Counted from the first letter of the stretch, positions 33,643-44,665 are shown. The stretch: 64,000 bases of DNA from Nitrosarchaeum sp. (GCA_025699025.1 JAILWJ010000001.1:416488-480487), one strand, 5' to 3'. The notes: generated by a model from the sequence alone, not told the origin. Program-made: numbers and translations.

Positions 33643-35568
33643 TTGTCTGATTTTGTTTTTATTCCGTCTGAGGAGCAAATAAAGAGTTCAAATATTTTTA
33701 AATTCATGCAAAAACATAATGCAACATCACTGGATAACCTGTCAAAAAAAGCAAACGAAAATTTGGAATGGTTTTGGCAACAGGTAGATAAAGACATAGG
33801 ACTTGTCTGGGACAAACCATATGAAAGAATCCTAGATATGTCAAAAGGGATTCAATGGTCTCAGTGGTTTGTTGGAGGTCAGACAAACATTTACAAATCA
33901 TCCGTTGAAAAATTTTCCCAATCGGATCCTACAAAAATTGCATATTATTTTGAATCTGAAGATGGTAAACGATCCACAATCACATATCGTGATCTAGATA
34001 TCAAAGTATCAAAACTTGCAAATGGACTTAAAGAAATTGGAGTAAAAAAAGGAGACGTTGTTGCGATTTATCTTCCCATGATTGAGGAGGCCATATTGGC
34101 AATTCTTGCATCTGCAAAAATAGGTGCAATTCAAACTGTCGTATTTTCTGGATACAGTTCTGATTCCTTGCATATAAGATTGCAAGACTGTAATGCAAAA
34201 ATTCTTTTTACATCTGACGGGTTTCAAAGAAAAGGAAACCCTGTATCTCAAAAAAAGATAGTTGAAGAGGCCATACAAGATACAAGTGTTGAGAAAATAA
34301 TCCTAGTTTCATACAAATCAGTAGATCACTATGACAAATCCAAAAAAATTATACCTTATAATGATCTTGTGTCTGCACAAAACCCAGTATGCAAAACTGA
34401 AATTATGGATTCTATGGATCCGCTTTTTATTTTATACACTTCAGGTACTACCGGTAGACCTAAAGGAGTAATTCACGTCCATGGTGGGTTTTCTGTTTTT
34501 GCAGGCTATCAGGCGGCATATCTGATTGATACGCATAAAGATGATGTGTTATTCTGGCCAGCTGATATTGGATGGATTACAGGTCTTGTGTGGAATGTAT
34601 ATGGTTTATTGTTGATGGGGGCAAGTGCTGTAATTTATGATGGAGGGATAGATTTTCCAGATTTTACCAGAATATGGAAGATGGTATCTGAATACAAGGC
34701 GACCATTTTTGGAATATCCCCAACTGCGGTAAGGCTATTTAAGAAAAACAACATTGAACCATTACTATCATGTTCCCTAGATCGCCTCAAAAATATCCCT
34801 ACTACAGGGGAACCACTTGATTCAGATTCTTGGCTATGGTTGTATGAAAAAGTAGGAAACAAAAAAATTCCTATTATGAATCTGTCGGGAGGTACAGAGA
34901 TTGGTGGTGCAATGCTTTCTGTGTTTCCTGGAATGAAATTAAATCCATCAACAGTAGGCACGCCATGTCCTGGAATGATACTTGATGTATTTGATGATGA
35001 TGGGCATTCTGTCAGAGGGCAGAACGGATATCTGGTAATAAAATCACCATGGCCCGCCATGACAAAAGGATTATTGCATGATGACAAGCGATATCTTGAG
35101 ACATATTGGTCGAGATTTGAAAATGTATGGTTTCACGGAGATTATGTTTTCGTTGATGATGATGGTTTATGGTATATGAAAGGAAGAGCCGATGATGTGA
35201 TTAATGTATCAGGTCACAGAATGAGTACTGCAGAGATTGAACACACAGTAATATCGCATCCAAAAATTTCAGATGCTGCATCAATTGCAATTCCTGATGA
35301 CATTACAGGAGAGGCAATTGTTGTTTTTTTTGTGTCCAATAACCCGTCTCGTGTGGGATTGGAGTTTGAAATTTCCAATTTTATATCTGAAAAGATTGGA
35401 AAACTCGCAAAACCAAGATTTGTTTTTCAAATTTCGGATCTGCCAAAAACTAGAACCGGAAAAATCCTGAGAAGGATCCTAAAAGCAAAATTGTTAAACA
35501 AACCCTTAGGCGATCTATCATCACTTGAAAATCCGCATGTTTTGAATGAGATTTCTCCATTAGGTTGA
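33643..35568 (+). CDS. AMP-forming acyl-CoA synthetase (acetyl-CoA synthetase-like)
   Basis: 641 residues from TTG 33643. An N-terminal ACS lid-type domain, the AMP-binding core with P-loop LYTSGTTGRPKG, and a C-terminal KTRTGKILRR containing the acetylation-prone Lys. Activates acetate or a related small acid. Same direction as gatB; length is typical for acs. Confidence 0.9.
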   Translation: MSDFVFIPSEEQIKSSNIFKFMQKHNATSLDNLSKKANENLEWFWQQVDKDIGLVWDKPYERILDMSKGIQWSQWFVGGQTNIYKSSVEKFSQSDPTKIAYYFESEDGKRSTITYRDLDIKVSKLANGLKEIGVKKGDVVAIYLPMIEEAILAILASAKIGAIQTVVFSGYSSDSLHIRLQDCNAKILFTSDGFQRKGNPVSQKKIVEEAIQDTSVEKIILVSYKSVDHYDKSKKIIPYNDLVSAQNPVCKTEIMDSMDPLFILYTSGTTGRPKGVIHVHGGFSVFAGYQAAYLIDTHKDDVLFWPADIGWITGLVWNVYGLLLMGASAVIYDGGIDFPDFTRIWKMVSEYKATIFGISPTAVRLFKKNNIEPLLSCSLDRLKNIPTTGEPLDSDSWLWLYEKVGNKKIPIMNLSGGTEIGGAMLSVFPGMKLNPSTVGTPCPGMILDVFDDDGHSVRGQNGYLVIKSPWPAMTKGLLHDDKRYLETYWSRFENVWFHGDYVFVDDDGLWYMKGRADDVINVSGHRMSTAEIEHTVISHPKISDAASIAIPDDITGEAIVVFFVSNNPSRVGLEFEISNFISEKIGKLAKPRFVFQISDLPKTRTGKILRRILKAKLLNKPLGDLSSLENPHVLNEISPLG

Positions 35569-35638
35569 GAAAATCTTACTAGACCATACCCCTAATTTTA
35601 CATGACAGAACTATATTTGAGTAAACCTCACGATAATT

Positions 35639-36997
35639 GTGAAATTCATTGTTGACCAACAAGTAGAAGACATCGAACTACCAGAAAATCTAAAATTAAA
35701 TACATTTTTACAAGAATTTCACTCGGATTGCAGGCATCCTGAATGCAATTTTGGGTTTTATGGTTTTGCTTTTGGACAATCTCCATTTCCAGTACCACGC
35801 GTAATTCAGGATGCACTGATAAAAAATGCGCACAAAGGCGGTTATGCTGCCGTACCCGGAATACCAGATCTTCGCAATGCAATATCAAAATACAACAAAC
35901 ACTATTTCCAAATGGATGTCGATCCTAAAAGAATCTACGTTGGCCCTGGAACAAAGGAATTAATTTTTAACTTGCTTGAGATTTTGCATGGAACCGTAAT
36001 TCTGCCTACCCCCGCATGGCTGGGATATTTGCCACAGATTAGATTCTTGAAAAAAAATTATCACATGCTGCCAACTCGAGCAAACAAAAAGATCTCACCC
36101 AGCGATCTCAGAAAGCTTGCGTTGAGATTACATGATAGACAAAAAATTTTGATACTAAACAATCCAAACAACCCTACAGGTTTACTATACGATCGATTAG
36201 AACTGGAAGAAATTGCAGATGTTTGCAGAGAGCAATCAATCACAGTAATATCTGATGAAATTTATGCCCAACTCACATTTGATTTTACTAAATTTGTCAG
36301 CATGGGAAAGATTTATCCTGAAGGAACTTTTGTGACAAATGGGTTATCAAAATCACATGCTGCAGGTGGGTATAGATTAGGATATGTTGTATTTCCACAA
36401 CACGCAGTAGACCTCAAAGTTCAATTCAAGAAAATTCTCGCAACTGAATACACTGCAGTGTCTACCCCTATACAACATGCAGCCATACCTGGATTTGAGA
36501 TTAGTGATGAAATGAATGAATATTTTGAGATTACGCGAAATATTCACAAAATCATGGGCGAGTATACATATAATGAAATTACTAAAATCGAAGGAATAAA
36601 AGCTACAAAACCTGAGGCCACATTCTATTTATTGGCGGATTTTAATTTATATGCTCCAGAACTGCAAAATGCAAAAATTACCACATCTCAAAAACTCTCT
36701 GAATCTTTGATTGTCCATCCATATCATACTGCCATCGTTGGTGGTGATAGTTTGGTGTTGGAGAGAACGGATTTCAGTGCAAGGATTGCTTATGTTGATT
36801 ACGATGGCGCCAAAGTATATCAAAATTATAAAGATCAAAAACCAAAAACATATTCAGATAAAATGGAATTTGCAAAAAACAATGCTCCAAAAATCACTGC
36901 AGGAGTAAAAATGATTTCAAAATTCTTTGAAAAGATCAAACAAGACTCTATAAACAATCTAAAGACAAAAAAACACAGTTTGAGCGTACCCAGTTAG
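35639..36997 (+). CDS. Class I/II PLP aminotransferase
   Basis: 452 residues from GTG 35639. PLP-site Lys lies in VTNGLSKSHAAGG, preceded by NNPNNPTG and SDEIYAQL, and R-L-G-Y follows the Lys. A lengthened C-terminal basic tail is notable. Substrate unknown. The stop overlaps the histidine-kinase gene in a TTAG. Confidence 0.9.
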   Translation: MKFIVDQQVEDIELPENLKLNTFLQEFHSDCRHPECNFGFYGFAFGQSPFPVPRVIQDALIKNAHKGGYAAVPGIPDLRNAISKYNKHYFQMDVDPKRIYVGPGTKELIFNLLEILHGTVILPTPAWLGYLPQIRFLKKNYHMLPTRANKKISPSDLRKLALRLHDRQKILILNNPNNPTGLLYDRLELEEIADVCREQSITVISDEIYAQLTFDFTKFVSMGKIYPEGTFVTNGLSKSHAAGGYRLGYVVFPQHAVDLKVQFKKILATEYTAVSTPIQHAAIPGFEISDEMNEYFEITRNIHKIMGEYTYNEITKIEGIKATKPEATFYLLADFNLYAPELQNAKITTSQKLSESLIVHPYHTAIVGGDSLVLERTDFSARIAYVDYDGAKVYQNYKDQKPKTYSDKMEFAKNNAPKITAGVKMISKFFEKIKQDSINNLKTKKHSLSVPS

Positions 36998-38112
36998 ATT
37001 CTTTTTATGGTTTCACAGTTTGAAAGATGGTGTAGTTGAATCGTCTTTTTTGGGAGTCTAAAATAAAATGTTGCTCCACTATTCACTCGACTTTCAACCC
37101 ATATTTTGCCATCTAGTGCTTTCACGATGCCCTCGCAAATGGACAATCCTAATCCACTACCCTCTTTCTTTCTCTTTAATGATGCATCAACCTGATAGAA
37201 TTTTTTGAAAATATTTTGTTGCTCTTCAAATGATATTCCATGACCATTATCTCTGACAAAAAACACTACCGACTCCTCTTGCCCATAACTACCTATTTCG
37301 ATTTTACCGCCATGTTCAGGCACAAATTCAAGTGCATTTGATATTAGATTTGAGAAAACCTGACATATTCTATCAGAATCCGATACTATTTGATGATTTT
37401 CTGAATTCTTTTCAAGATGTACATTTTTGATTTTACATATTGGAGAAAATGCTTTGTAGACTAGATCGATTACCTCATTGGATTCTAACGTATCTTTGGT
37501 TATGTTTAGCTTTTCTAAATCTATCTTCTGTGCAGTTAATACATCTTGAATTAATTTTTGTAATCTAATGGTGGCCAAATGAATTTCATTGATTGCATCT
37601 AATTGCTGATCGTTCAACTCTCCTAACAATTCTTGTTTTTTTAATAATTGAACATACCCCAAAATTGGCATTATTGGAGTTTTTAATTCATGTGACATCA
37701 TAGACATGAATTCTATTTTTCTTTTATCCATTTCTTGTAGTTGTCTGTTTAATTTTTTTTCTTTTTCTATTGTTTTTCCTACCATGCCAGTCATTTTATG
37801 AAAATTTTTATGAAGATATTGTAATTCATGAATTCCATGACTGGTCTTTGTCTCTTTTGTTGTTTTGTTATTTTGTGAAAATTCATTCATTTTATTGATT
37901 AACTCATCTATTGGATTTGTGATGTTTCTTGAAATGTAAAATGTTCCAATTAGGGTTCCTAGCGACACAATTCCTGAGAAACCTAGCATGATAGTTCCAA
38001 TTAACTTATCACTAGTTGTAATGAAACTTAAAAACCCCATATAGAATATGATGAAGCTGGTAACCCCAAACATCAAAAATAAAACTTGTTTGATTTTTAG
38101 CATTTTGATCAA
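36994..38112 (-). CDS. Sensor histidine kinase
   Basis: 372 residues: two transmembrane helices (about 9-30 and 38-60), a HAMP-like linker (about 60-118), the H-box H141 (FMSMMSHELKTP), N-box DSDRICQVFSNLISNALEF, G1 DNGHGIS and G2 GSGLGLS. Almost no external sensor loop lies between the helices. Runs with the response regulator and TrmB gene ahead of it, probably one operon controlling the pilus region. Confidence 0.92.
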   Translation of the reverse strand: MIKMLKIKQVLFLMFGVTSFIIFYMGFLSFITTSDKLIGTIMLGFSGIVSLGTLIGTFYISRNITNPIDELINKMNEFSQNNKTTKETKTSHGIHELQYLHKNFHKMTGMVGKTIEKEKKLNRQLQEMDKRKIEFMSMMSHELKTPIMPILGYVQLLKKQELLGELNDQQLDAINEIHLATIRLQKLIQDVLTAQKIDLEKLNITKDTLESNEVIDLVYKAFSPICKIKNVHLEKNSENHQIVSDSDRICQVFSNLISNALEFVPEHGGKIEIGSYGQEESVVFFVRDNGHGISFEEQQNIFKKFYQVDASLKRKKEGSGLGLSICEGIVKALDGKIWVESRVNSGATFYFRLPKKTIQLHHLSNCETIKRI

Positions 38113-38116
38113 ACTA

Positions 38117-38506
38117 TTAGCATTTTGAGATTGTCGTGATCTTTTCTAATAGTACATCAATGTCCACTGGTTTTTGAAGGATTGTTGTTATTCCAATTTC
38201 TTTGAATTTCTTTTGATTCTCTTTGGTAATGTTTGATGCTGTTAAAATTATGATTCTTGAAAGTTTATCTGGAGATTTGATTTTTTCTAGAATCTCATAA
38301 CCGTCTAATTCAGGCATGGCCAAATCTAATAAAATTACATCAAATCTTTCCTTTTGCAATGTGTCTAGGCCATATTTTCCGTCATTTGCTATGATGCATT
38401 TATGATTATTTAGTCTCAAAAACGTAGAAATCATTTTTGTAATCTGTTCGTTATCGTCTATAATCAGAACTGCCAGTTCTTTTTTTACGGATAGCGAATC
38501 GCTCAT
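38117..38506 (-). CDS. Single-domain response regulator
   Basis: 129 residues, a receiver only: D17-D18 acidic pair, phospho-acceptor D61 in VILLDLAMPELDG, the T in LTAS and Lys in QKPV. 4 bases before the kinase gene and overlapping the TrmB-type gene by 4 bases (ATGA-like), so the three are coupled. Confidence 0.92.
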   Translation of the reverse strand: MSDSLSVKKELAVLIIDDNEQITKMISTFLRLNNHKCIIANDGKYGLDTLQKERFDVILLDLAMPELDGYEILEKIKSPDKLSRIIILTASNITKENQKKFKEIGITTILQKPVDIDVLLEKITTISKC

Positions 38507-39453
38507 TTTACCCCCTCATTTTTTATGTGAAAGTTTTTTTGTAGATAATTTAAGATTAATTTTTCTTGCTCTATTTCCCGTAATCTGTGTTCAAATTCAT
38601 TTTCTATTGTACTTGAATCATCTTTTTCTAGTACGAAAATTGATTTTCTCCAAATCAATCTAAACAATGATTCTAGAGTCATTACAAATGATCTAGAATC
38701 AGTCCAAATTGCCATAAATTCTGATTCAGGATTATTTATGAAAAATAACACTTCAGAGTCATCTTTGATTATAAAAGAAAAGTTTTCTTTATGGCTCTCA
38801 TCTAATTTTTTTATATTTTCCAACTCTAGTCCTTCGAAGACATAATTTCCTTTCTCTGAGAATGTTGTCAAAATTTCCAATCGCACTTTAACATTTTTTA
38901 AAAATTCTACAAAATCAGTATGATAAAATCTGATGAAGTTAGTTTCAGATCCCAAGATATGGATGCATTCGTTTGCTGTTTTTGTCATTTGTTCAATTTT
39001 CACCAAAATCGGATTCCGTCCTTGCAGTATCTGAAATCTATTGTCTTCAGAATCATCATTCTGTTTTCCTATCTCGGGTAACGTATTCCACAACGAGAGT
39101 ATTGTATCTTTTTTGGATTCTAAATCTGAAATTCTTTTTTTCTCATTATTGATCAAAACTGTTACTGCCTCATTGATTGGAATTGAATTAAATCTTGATG
39201 GTTTGCCAAATATTGAAAATATTATCCCTTTCTGCTCCAAAGAATTCAGAAGATGGTATGTCTCAGTTCTTGGAATCTTTAGATTCTTAGACAACTCTGA
39301 GGCTGTTTTTTCTCCAGATTTTGTTAAATGAATATATATTTTTGATTGGTTTGGGGTTAATCCATACTGCAATAGTATTTTGTTTATCTTCTCTACAGAT
39401 TCATAGTGCTTGGTACCGTGCGATATACCTTCTACAACTTCTTCCATTGTCAT
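38503..39453 (-). CDS. TrmB-type HTH regulator (copy 1)
   Basis: 316 residues: an N-terminal winged helix (QSKIYIHLTKSGEKTASELS, IPRTETYHLLNSLEQKG) and a coiled-coil plus ligand-type C-terminal region. Very similar to the gene at 54416-55261, including the PRTETYHLL helix and an FMAIWTDS/FAMWTDS block near the end. Likely a transcription regulator of the pilus locus. Confidence 0.85.
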   Translation of the reverse strand: MTMEEVVEGISHGTKHYESVEKINKILLQYGLTPNQSKIYIHLTKSGEKTASELSKNLKIPRTETYHLLNSLEQKGIIFSIFGKPSRFNSIPINEAVTVLINNEKKRISDLESKKDTILSLWNTLPEIGKQNDDSEDNRFQILQGRNPILVKIEQMTKTANECIHILGSETNFIRFYHTDFVEFLKNVKVRLEILTTFSEKGNYVFEGLELENIKKLDESHKENFSFIIKDDSEVLFFINNPESEFMAIWTDSRSFVMTLESLFRLIWRKSIFVLEKDDSSTIENEFEHRLREIEQEKLILNYLQKNFHIKNEGVK

Positions 39454-39525
39454 ATTTTTTTAATACAGCGTTGAAACATAAGGCGATGTCTGTCATATGA
39501 TATTACAGATGATTGGTTTGAAAAG

Positions 39526-40221
39526 TCATGAGCCTACTTTCATTGCACTGATTATAATGTCTCCATAAATTAACTGTATAATAAATCCCCCAATTATCAG
39601 TAAAAGATACGGTATGCCTGGAGTTATCCACGTGTTTGGTTTTTTTTCAAATTTTTCAGTCTCTGCATTATGCAATGACAAAACTATTTTTTTAGACGCA
39701 CCTTCTTGTTTTTCCATTATAAATCCATATTTTGGGTTTTTAGATCTATAGCCAATAAAAATTGCCAGTGTCTTCTTCCACGTTGGTTCGTCAAACTCTG
39801 CAAAGATATCCTCATTTCGTAAAACAGATATTAAATTTCTTGATACGTTTACAAACAATGGCAATACAAATAGCACTGCAGCATTAGACAGGGTGGTAAA
39901 CGGTGTAATCGTATTTTCTGTTAAGGTGAATTGTGGTGCAATCACAGATAATGCAATCAACGCAAACGCATCGGCTCCTCCAAACAAACCCATTCTCCAT
40001 GCAATTAATGAAATGGGTGTAATCATCAGGGCAAACAACGTGGTAAATGCAAACTCTATAGGATGAGGCTCTACAAGGATTAATGCAACACCTGCGCCTC
40101 CAAAACCAAGCCACAAGTAATCGTGTACTTCTCTTTTCCATACGTCAAAAAATCCACCTATTGCCAGCATTCCCAATGCGAGGACAATTCGTATGAAAAA
40201 TAGGTCTTGTATCACATCCAT
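39526..40221 (-). CDS. Prepilin peptidase (PibD/FlaK-type, A24 family)
   Basis: 231 residues with about six transmembrane helices. The two catalytic Asp of the family are in G-G-F-F-D-V-W-K-R-E-V and in G-G-A-D (the GxGD motif). A cytoplasmic loop sits between. Cleaves class III signal peptides of pilins in this locus. The nearby RRA-type pilins are its probable substrates. Confidence 0.85.
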   Translation of the reverse strand: MDVIQDLFFIRIVLALGMLAIGGFFDVWKREVHDYLWLGFGGAGVALILVEPHPIEFAFTTLFALMITPISLIAWRMGLFGGADAFALIALSVIAPQFTLTENTITPFTTLSNAAVLFVLPLFVNVSRNLISVLRNEDIFAEFDEPTWKKTLAIFIGYRSKNPKYGFIMEKQEGASKKIVLSLHNAETEKFEKKPNTWITPGIPYLLLIIGGFIIQLIYGDIIISAMKVGS

Positions 40222-40346
40222 TTCAATTCCACCTTAAATAATTATATTTTTTGTATCGATTTGTTGAAAAATTAAATTTTTTTTATTTTTTAACTGCAAA
40301 TTTTACATCTCTGAAAATTTTAATAGCGATCATTGGAAAACGATTC

Positions 40347-40610
40347 ATGCGATTTCTCAGTACACTTCATAATCCTAATACTGAAAGATATGGTATCTAT
40401 TATTCTGTAGTGTTGGTTGCAGTGATTGGGACAGTGTTGGTTCAAAACCTTGGTCTTATTCACATGTCTCCAATTGAGGGCGGAGCCGTATTTATTGAAG
40501 GGTTTGTTTCCTTGGTAATGCTTGCCAGGCATTCTAAAACAAGAGAATGTTTTCCGCATCATATCTCCAAACTCAAATTTATGTCCAAGTTATCTGTCGC
40601 GAATTCTTGA
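40347..40610 (+). CDS. Small two-helix membrane protein
   Basis: 87 residues from ATG 40347 (MRFLSTLHNPNTERYGIYYS). Two hydrophobic helices then a basic tail. Lies on the opposite strand between the prepilin peptidase and the surface protein, overlapping the latter by 21 bases. Codons upstream to 40251 are unlikely to be used. Confidence 0.55.
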   Translation: MRFLSTLHNPNTERYGIYYSVVLVAVIGTVLVQNLGLIHMSPIEGGAVFIEGFVSLVMLARHSKTRECFPHHISKLKFMSKLSVANS

Positions 40611-43154
40611 GATACTTTCTTTAATAACTTCAAATTTCTCAATGAAGTTCAGCTTGCCAGAGATGTCTTCGAGGCGATTTGTTTTCCTCAAATAGAAAAA
40701 TGCTGCACCAGCTGCTCCAGGAATTGTAAATAACATTAGATTGTTTTCTGAAATTATGTTTTCTGAATTTATGTCCTTGTCAGGACTGGCAGTGGCAATT
40801 ACTGTGATATTTTTTTGTGTTTTTAGATCTGTAAAACCAAGACCATTTACAGTAACATAAATTTCCAAATTGTCTGTATCAATTTGATTGATTTTTATTT
40901 TTGCTTTTCCTTCAGAATCAGTAGTTAAATCTGAATCTAATATGTTTCCACCTATGACATTCCATCTCACATCAAAGTTCTCCACAGATAAATCTGATTC
41001 AATGTATTTAACAGTCAATTCTGCGTCTAATTCACCGCCCTGTTCAATTGAATTTGGGGCATTGAGCGAAATTTCCGGGTGAAATCCGTTTACATTTAGA
41101 TGAAAATTTGTCATCGGCAAATCCTCGGCTAAAATAGTAACTTCGGTAGACCCCTCAGATATTGCATTTATTTGAAACGATTTGTAATAATCCCCTTTCT
41201 CAAATACTATGGTTTCGGGTAATTGTAAGGATTTTTGATTGTTTGAGACTATTTTTAATTCGATTGGATGTTTGGCATACACGGGATTTCCTGCCGAATC
41301 CAATAGTTGAACTGAGGCAACATTCTTAGTCATGGGCAATATGTTTTCTGCAAATGATAATTCGATTATGGTTGGATCTGTAGTCATGCTTTCTAGTGAT
41401 ACGGTGGTCTCCAATCCTATTGCTTGTGCTGTAATGTCACTTGAGCCTAGCTTGTTAGCATGTGCTGTGATTATGGCATATTCTTGATTCTGAGATATTA
41501 TTTCAGGAGATATTTCAAAATACTCGTCAGCACTAAATGTTAAAACCGAATTCTTGATAAAATGAGTGACTCCAATCCTACCATCTTCTTCCTCATCATC
41601 TGTGTTTGATGTGGTTTCTTCATCTTCTGATTCTGATTCCACCAGATACCCAATTACTGGAAACCCTGAATTGGATAGTATTTTTGGAATTAACGGTTCT
41701 ACCACGAGATTGAGATCATCCTCTAATGGTCCGTTTGGATCTCCTGACACTGTAACAGTTCGTTTGTTGTCTGTAACATAAAATTCTAGAGAGGTTCCTT
41801 CATCTGGAATGACCGTACCCGTATCACCAAAAATCAAGCCAGCATTTTTCCCTTTTAGAATGACTGCGTCATCAGGATTTACTGTCTCCAAATTTGACGA
41901 TGCGATATCAATTGAAAAATCTTCACTTGACATTACTGGTACTTTTACGGTTACTCTTTCTCTATTTGTGGTTCCTAATGTACTAGTTCCATCCTGTCTA
42001 GATACCTCTACTTCAGTTTCAAAATATGTTACTCCCAAAATCTCTCTTTCACCTGTTGTCAAAAATGGAACTGTTTTGGTAATTGCTGGTCCTTTGCCTT
42101 CTAACGAACCAATCTCATCATGAGTTACTTTTACAGAATCCCCTTTAGAAATGTAATTATCTGCGGTAATGAAAAAATTGTATGTTTGTTCAAATTCACT
42201 AGTGAATGAGGATGTGTTTGGTCGAATTGAAAAAGTAGAGAAAGTCGAGTAACGTCCTTCCTCAATTACAAGTTCTTTGGACTTGAACAAAAACTCTTCA
42301 AAATCATGACTAGTATTAATTCCTGAGTTTGGATTTTCTACGCCTATTCGTAAATTAATGTTCTTGTCTGCCTTTACAGGAATGCCATCGGCGTCTTGTA
42401 ATTGAATAATAGCATATCCTATTTGAGAGCTAAAGCTGTTGAAATTTTCTGGAAATACATACAACTGTAATTGTAATGGGGATGCAGCTTTTCTGACATG
42501 AATGAATTCACTCACTTTTTTTATTCCCTCTGACTCTGCAAAAATTATTGCATCCCCTGATCCTCGTACATCAAATTTTGTTAATGCATAATATTCGCCT
42601 TTAGGAATTAGAACTTCTGAATCTTGGAGGGCGATGATGTCTGTATTTGGTGTGGATATTTTCACAACAGTGTCCTCTAATGCAATCGTGGGCAGGTTTC
42701 CTGTTGTTGCAAGTTCAATTCCAATGTATCCAAATTTTGGTCCATCCACAGGAAAATCATTTGGAGTGGTTTTTAGTAATAATTTTGTCGGATGATTGTT
42801 GTTTGTATATACGTTGATTGGAATCTCTTTGGATTTAATTCCAGGTGCTGCCAATGATAGATTTACAGTGCCAGGTTCTTTTGCAAAAATTTTAATTTCT
42901 GTTGAAAAATTTTCAGTTTGCCTAACCTCTTGAACCTCCAATATGGAATTGTCCGAGCTTGATACCTTTAAGCCATCAATTATTGTGGGGGAAATACGTT
43001 CTCCATTTAACACATATACATGAATTATGCCTTCAGTGTGCTCCAGTAATTTCTTGGGGTGAACCTGGTAGCCAAACTCATCATATGTTTGAGCATGAAC
43101 TGGGGCAAACAATCCTGTTGCAAGTATTATGGTTAACACTAGTGTAGCCTTCAA
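40590..43154 (-). CDS. Large surface protein with Ig-like repeats
   Basis: 854 residues: a signal peptide (MKATLVLTIILATGLFAPVH, then AQT), several beta-sandwich Ig-like or invasin-type repeats of about 100 residues, an acidic region (about residues 516-532) and a C-terminal transmembrane helix (GAAGAAFFYLR) with a basic tail. Sits between the prepilin peptidase and pilus platform on the same strand, so a role in surface attachment or pilus anchoring is plausible. Not matched to a named family. Confidence 0.7.
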   Translation of the reverse strand: MKATLVLTIILATGLFAPVHAQTYDEFGYQVHPKKLLEHTEGIIHVYVLNGERISPTIIDGLKVSSSDNSILEVQEVRQTENFSTEIKIFAKEPGTVNLSLAAPGIKSKEIPINVYTNNNHPTKLLLKTTPNDFPVDGPKFGYIGIELATTGNLPTIALEDTVVKISTPNTDIIALQDSEVLIPKGEYYALTKFDVRGSGDAIIFAESEGIKKVSEFIHVRKAASPLQLQLYVFPENFNSFSSQIGYAIIQLQDADGIPVKADKNINLRIGVENPNSGINTSHDFEEFLFKSKELVIEEGRYSTFSTFSIRPNTSSFTSEFEQTYNFFITADNYISKGDSVKVTHDEIGSLEGKGPAITKTVPFLTTGEREILGVTYFETEVEVSRQDGTSTLGTTNRERVTVKVPVMSSEDFSIDIASSNLETVNPDDAVILKGKNAGLIFGDTGTVIPDEGTSLEFYVTDNKRTVTVSGDPNGPLEDDLNLVVEPLIPKILSNSGFPVIGYLVESESEDEETTSNTDDEEEDGRIGVTHFIKNSVLTFSADEYFEISPEIISQNQEYAIITAHANKLGSSDITAQAIGLETTVSLESMTTDPTIIELSFAENILPMTKNVASVQLLDSAGNPVYAKHPIELKIVSNNQKSLQLPETIVFEKGDYYKSFQINAISEGSTEVTILAEDLPMTNFHLNVNGFHPEISLNAPNSIEQGGELDAELTVKYIESDLSVENFDVRWNVIGGNILDSDLTTDSEGKAKIKINQIDTDNLEIYVTVNGLGFTDLKTQKNITVIATASPDKDINSENIISENNLMLFTIPGAAGAAFFYLRKTNRLEDISGKLNFIEKFEVIKESISRIRDR

Positions 43155-43216
43155 TTTGATGAATTTAGCCTCAAATTAGATATATCGAACAGTATGACTC
43201 TAAACAATACATACTG

Positions 43217-44665
43217 CTAAAACAATGCCCCAATGCTTACAATGGAACTTTGTATGAGCAAAATGCTTGCAAATGCAATCAAAACAAGCATGATTGAATA
43301 TTGAAATCCTCCAGAATATGTCCCTGTTACCACTCTGCCTAAGAAGATTCCTGCAAGCCATGCCTGCATTAAAATCGCAATAGAATACATATCAAAACTT
43401 TCTTTAGATTCTTGTTTTAGATCTAAAATTTTTTGAGGATCGGTTTCAGACTGGATGGAAATGCTGGTTAAAGAATCAATTACTAATAATGTTGTAAATC
43501 CCGTCATCCCTATCAAGATAAAGCCAATCATGATATACGGTCTTAACATACTTCTTTTTGTTTTCTCAATGTTGTGAATCTTTTCGGAAACGTCTGCCAA
43601 CGCAATTAATGTGTGAACATTACCTCCTCCACCTGCAATGATTTCAAACAATATCTTGAAATTGATCAACACTTGAAAATCATTTATCTCTTTTCTTAGT
43701 GAAGAAAATATCTCATCAAACGGCATTCCCCATTCTAATTTACTTGCAATGGCATTTGCAATTGAAGAGAACAGTTTGTAATCATTTCTTTTGCATGTTC
43801 TAATGACACATTTTTCGGGGCTGATCCCTGCCTTTCTTGATTCAGCAATATCTCTCATGATTCTAGGGGTGGAATCTTCGGCGTCCAGTGATTTTTGGTA
43901 TGTGGATTTGAATTTCATTGCAGGAAAGATGGCAGATGCCACAAGTACAAACATGATAATGAATGCATTGTATTCAGGGACAATTCCCAAATATGTTAAA
44001 GAAAACCCAACTCCAAACATTGGAACTACATATATCAAAATTTGCTTTGTTGGTAATTCAGGCAAGAATGAGTCATTAACTTTGCTTGCAAGAAAAATGA
44101 ACCCAAGTGAAATGACTGGTGGCACTACTATTAGCATTAACTGAATGTCCAAATTAGATTTCGTAGGAGCAGTGCCTGATCCTGCTCCTGAATCCACTGC
44201 TGAAAAAATAATGTACACTGCCAAAATTACGATTTGAATTGTCATGTATGACTCTACAACTGCCTTTACTTTGCTGATCTTTTGTTTTTCATTTTCAGCA
44301 TAAACGTCGAAAGCACCATTCATTTTGCTTTTCAGATAGTTTACAATATCGCCGCCGCCCTCAATGGCAGAAACATACCCGCCAAGAAAATCAGACATTA
44401 ACCTTGATGATGTTTTTTCTTTAGCCTGATTAATAGCAGATATTGGATCTACACCCAGAATTTCAATTCGCTTGAGAATTCTCTCAGATTGGGTTTTTAC
44501 TGCAGGGAGCAACTCTATGTTTCTAATTTTTTGAAAAATTGTATATGGTCCAAATCCACTTGTAGCTAACAATGTTACAAAGGTGATGAAATACGGTAAC
44601 TCTTTTTCTAATTTCTTTTGCTCTTTTCTATCAATTTTGTTGCGATTTTCTTTTAATGAGAGCAA
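43217..44665 (-). CDS. Pilus platform protein (GspF/ArlJ-type)
   Basis: 482 residues with two T2SF-type domains (about 20-120 and 265-400) separated and followed by transmembrane helices, seven or more in total. This is the membrane platform on which the ATPase assembles pilins. 3 bases after the ATPase gene. Confidence 0.9.
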   Translation of the reverse strand: MLSLKENRNKIDRKEQKKLEKELPYFITFVTLLATSGFGPYTIFQKIRNIELLPAVKTQSERILKRIEILGVDPISAINQAKEKTSSRLMSDFLGGYVSAIEGGGDIVNYLKSKMNGAFDVYAENEKQKISKVKAVVESYMTIQIVILAVYIIFSAVDSGAGSGTAPTKSNLDIQLMLIVVPPVISLGFIFLASKVNDSFLPELPTKQILIYVVPMFGVGFSLTYLGIVPEYNAFIIMFVLVASAIFPAMKFKSTYQKSLDAEDSTPRIMRDIAESRKAGISPEKCVIRTCKRNDYKLFSSIANAIASKLEWGMPFDEIFSSLRKEINDFQVLINFKILFEIIAGGGGNVHTLIALADVSEKIHNIEKTKRSMLRPYIMIGFILIGMTGFTTLLVIDSLTSISIQSETDPQKILDLKQESKESFDMYSIAILMQAWLAGIFLGRVVTGTYSGGFQYSIMLVLIAFASILLIQSSIVSIGALF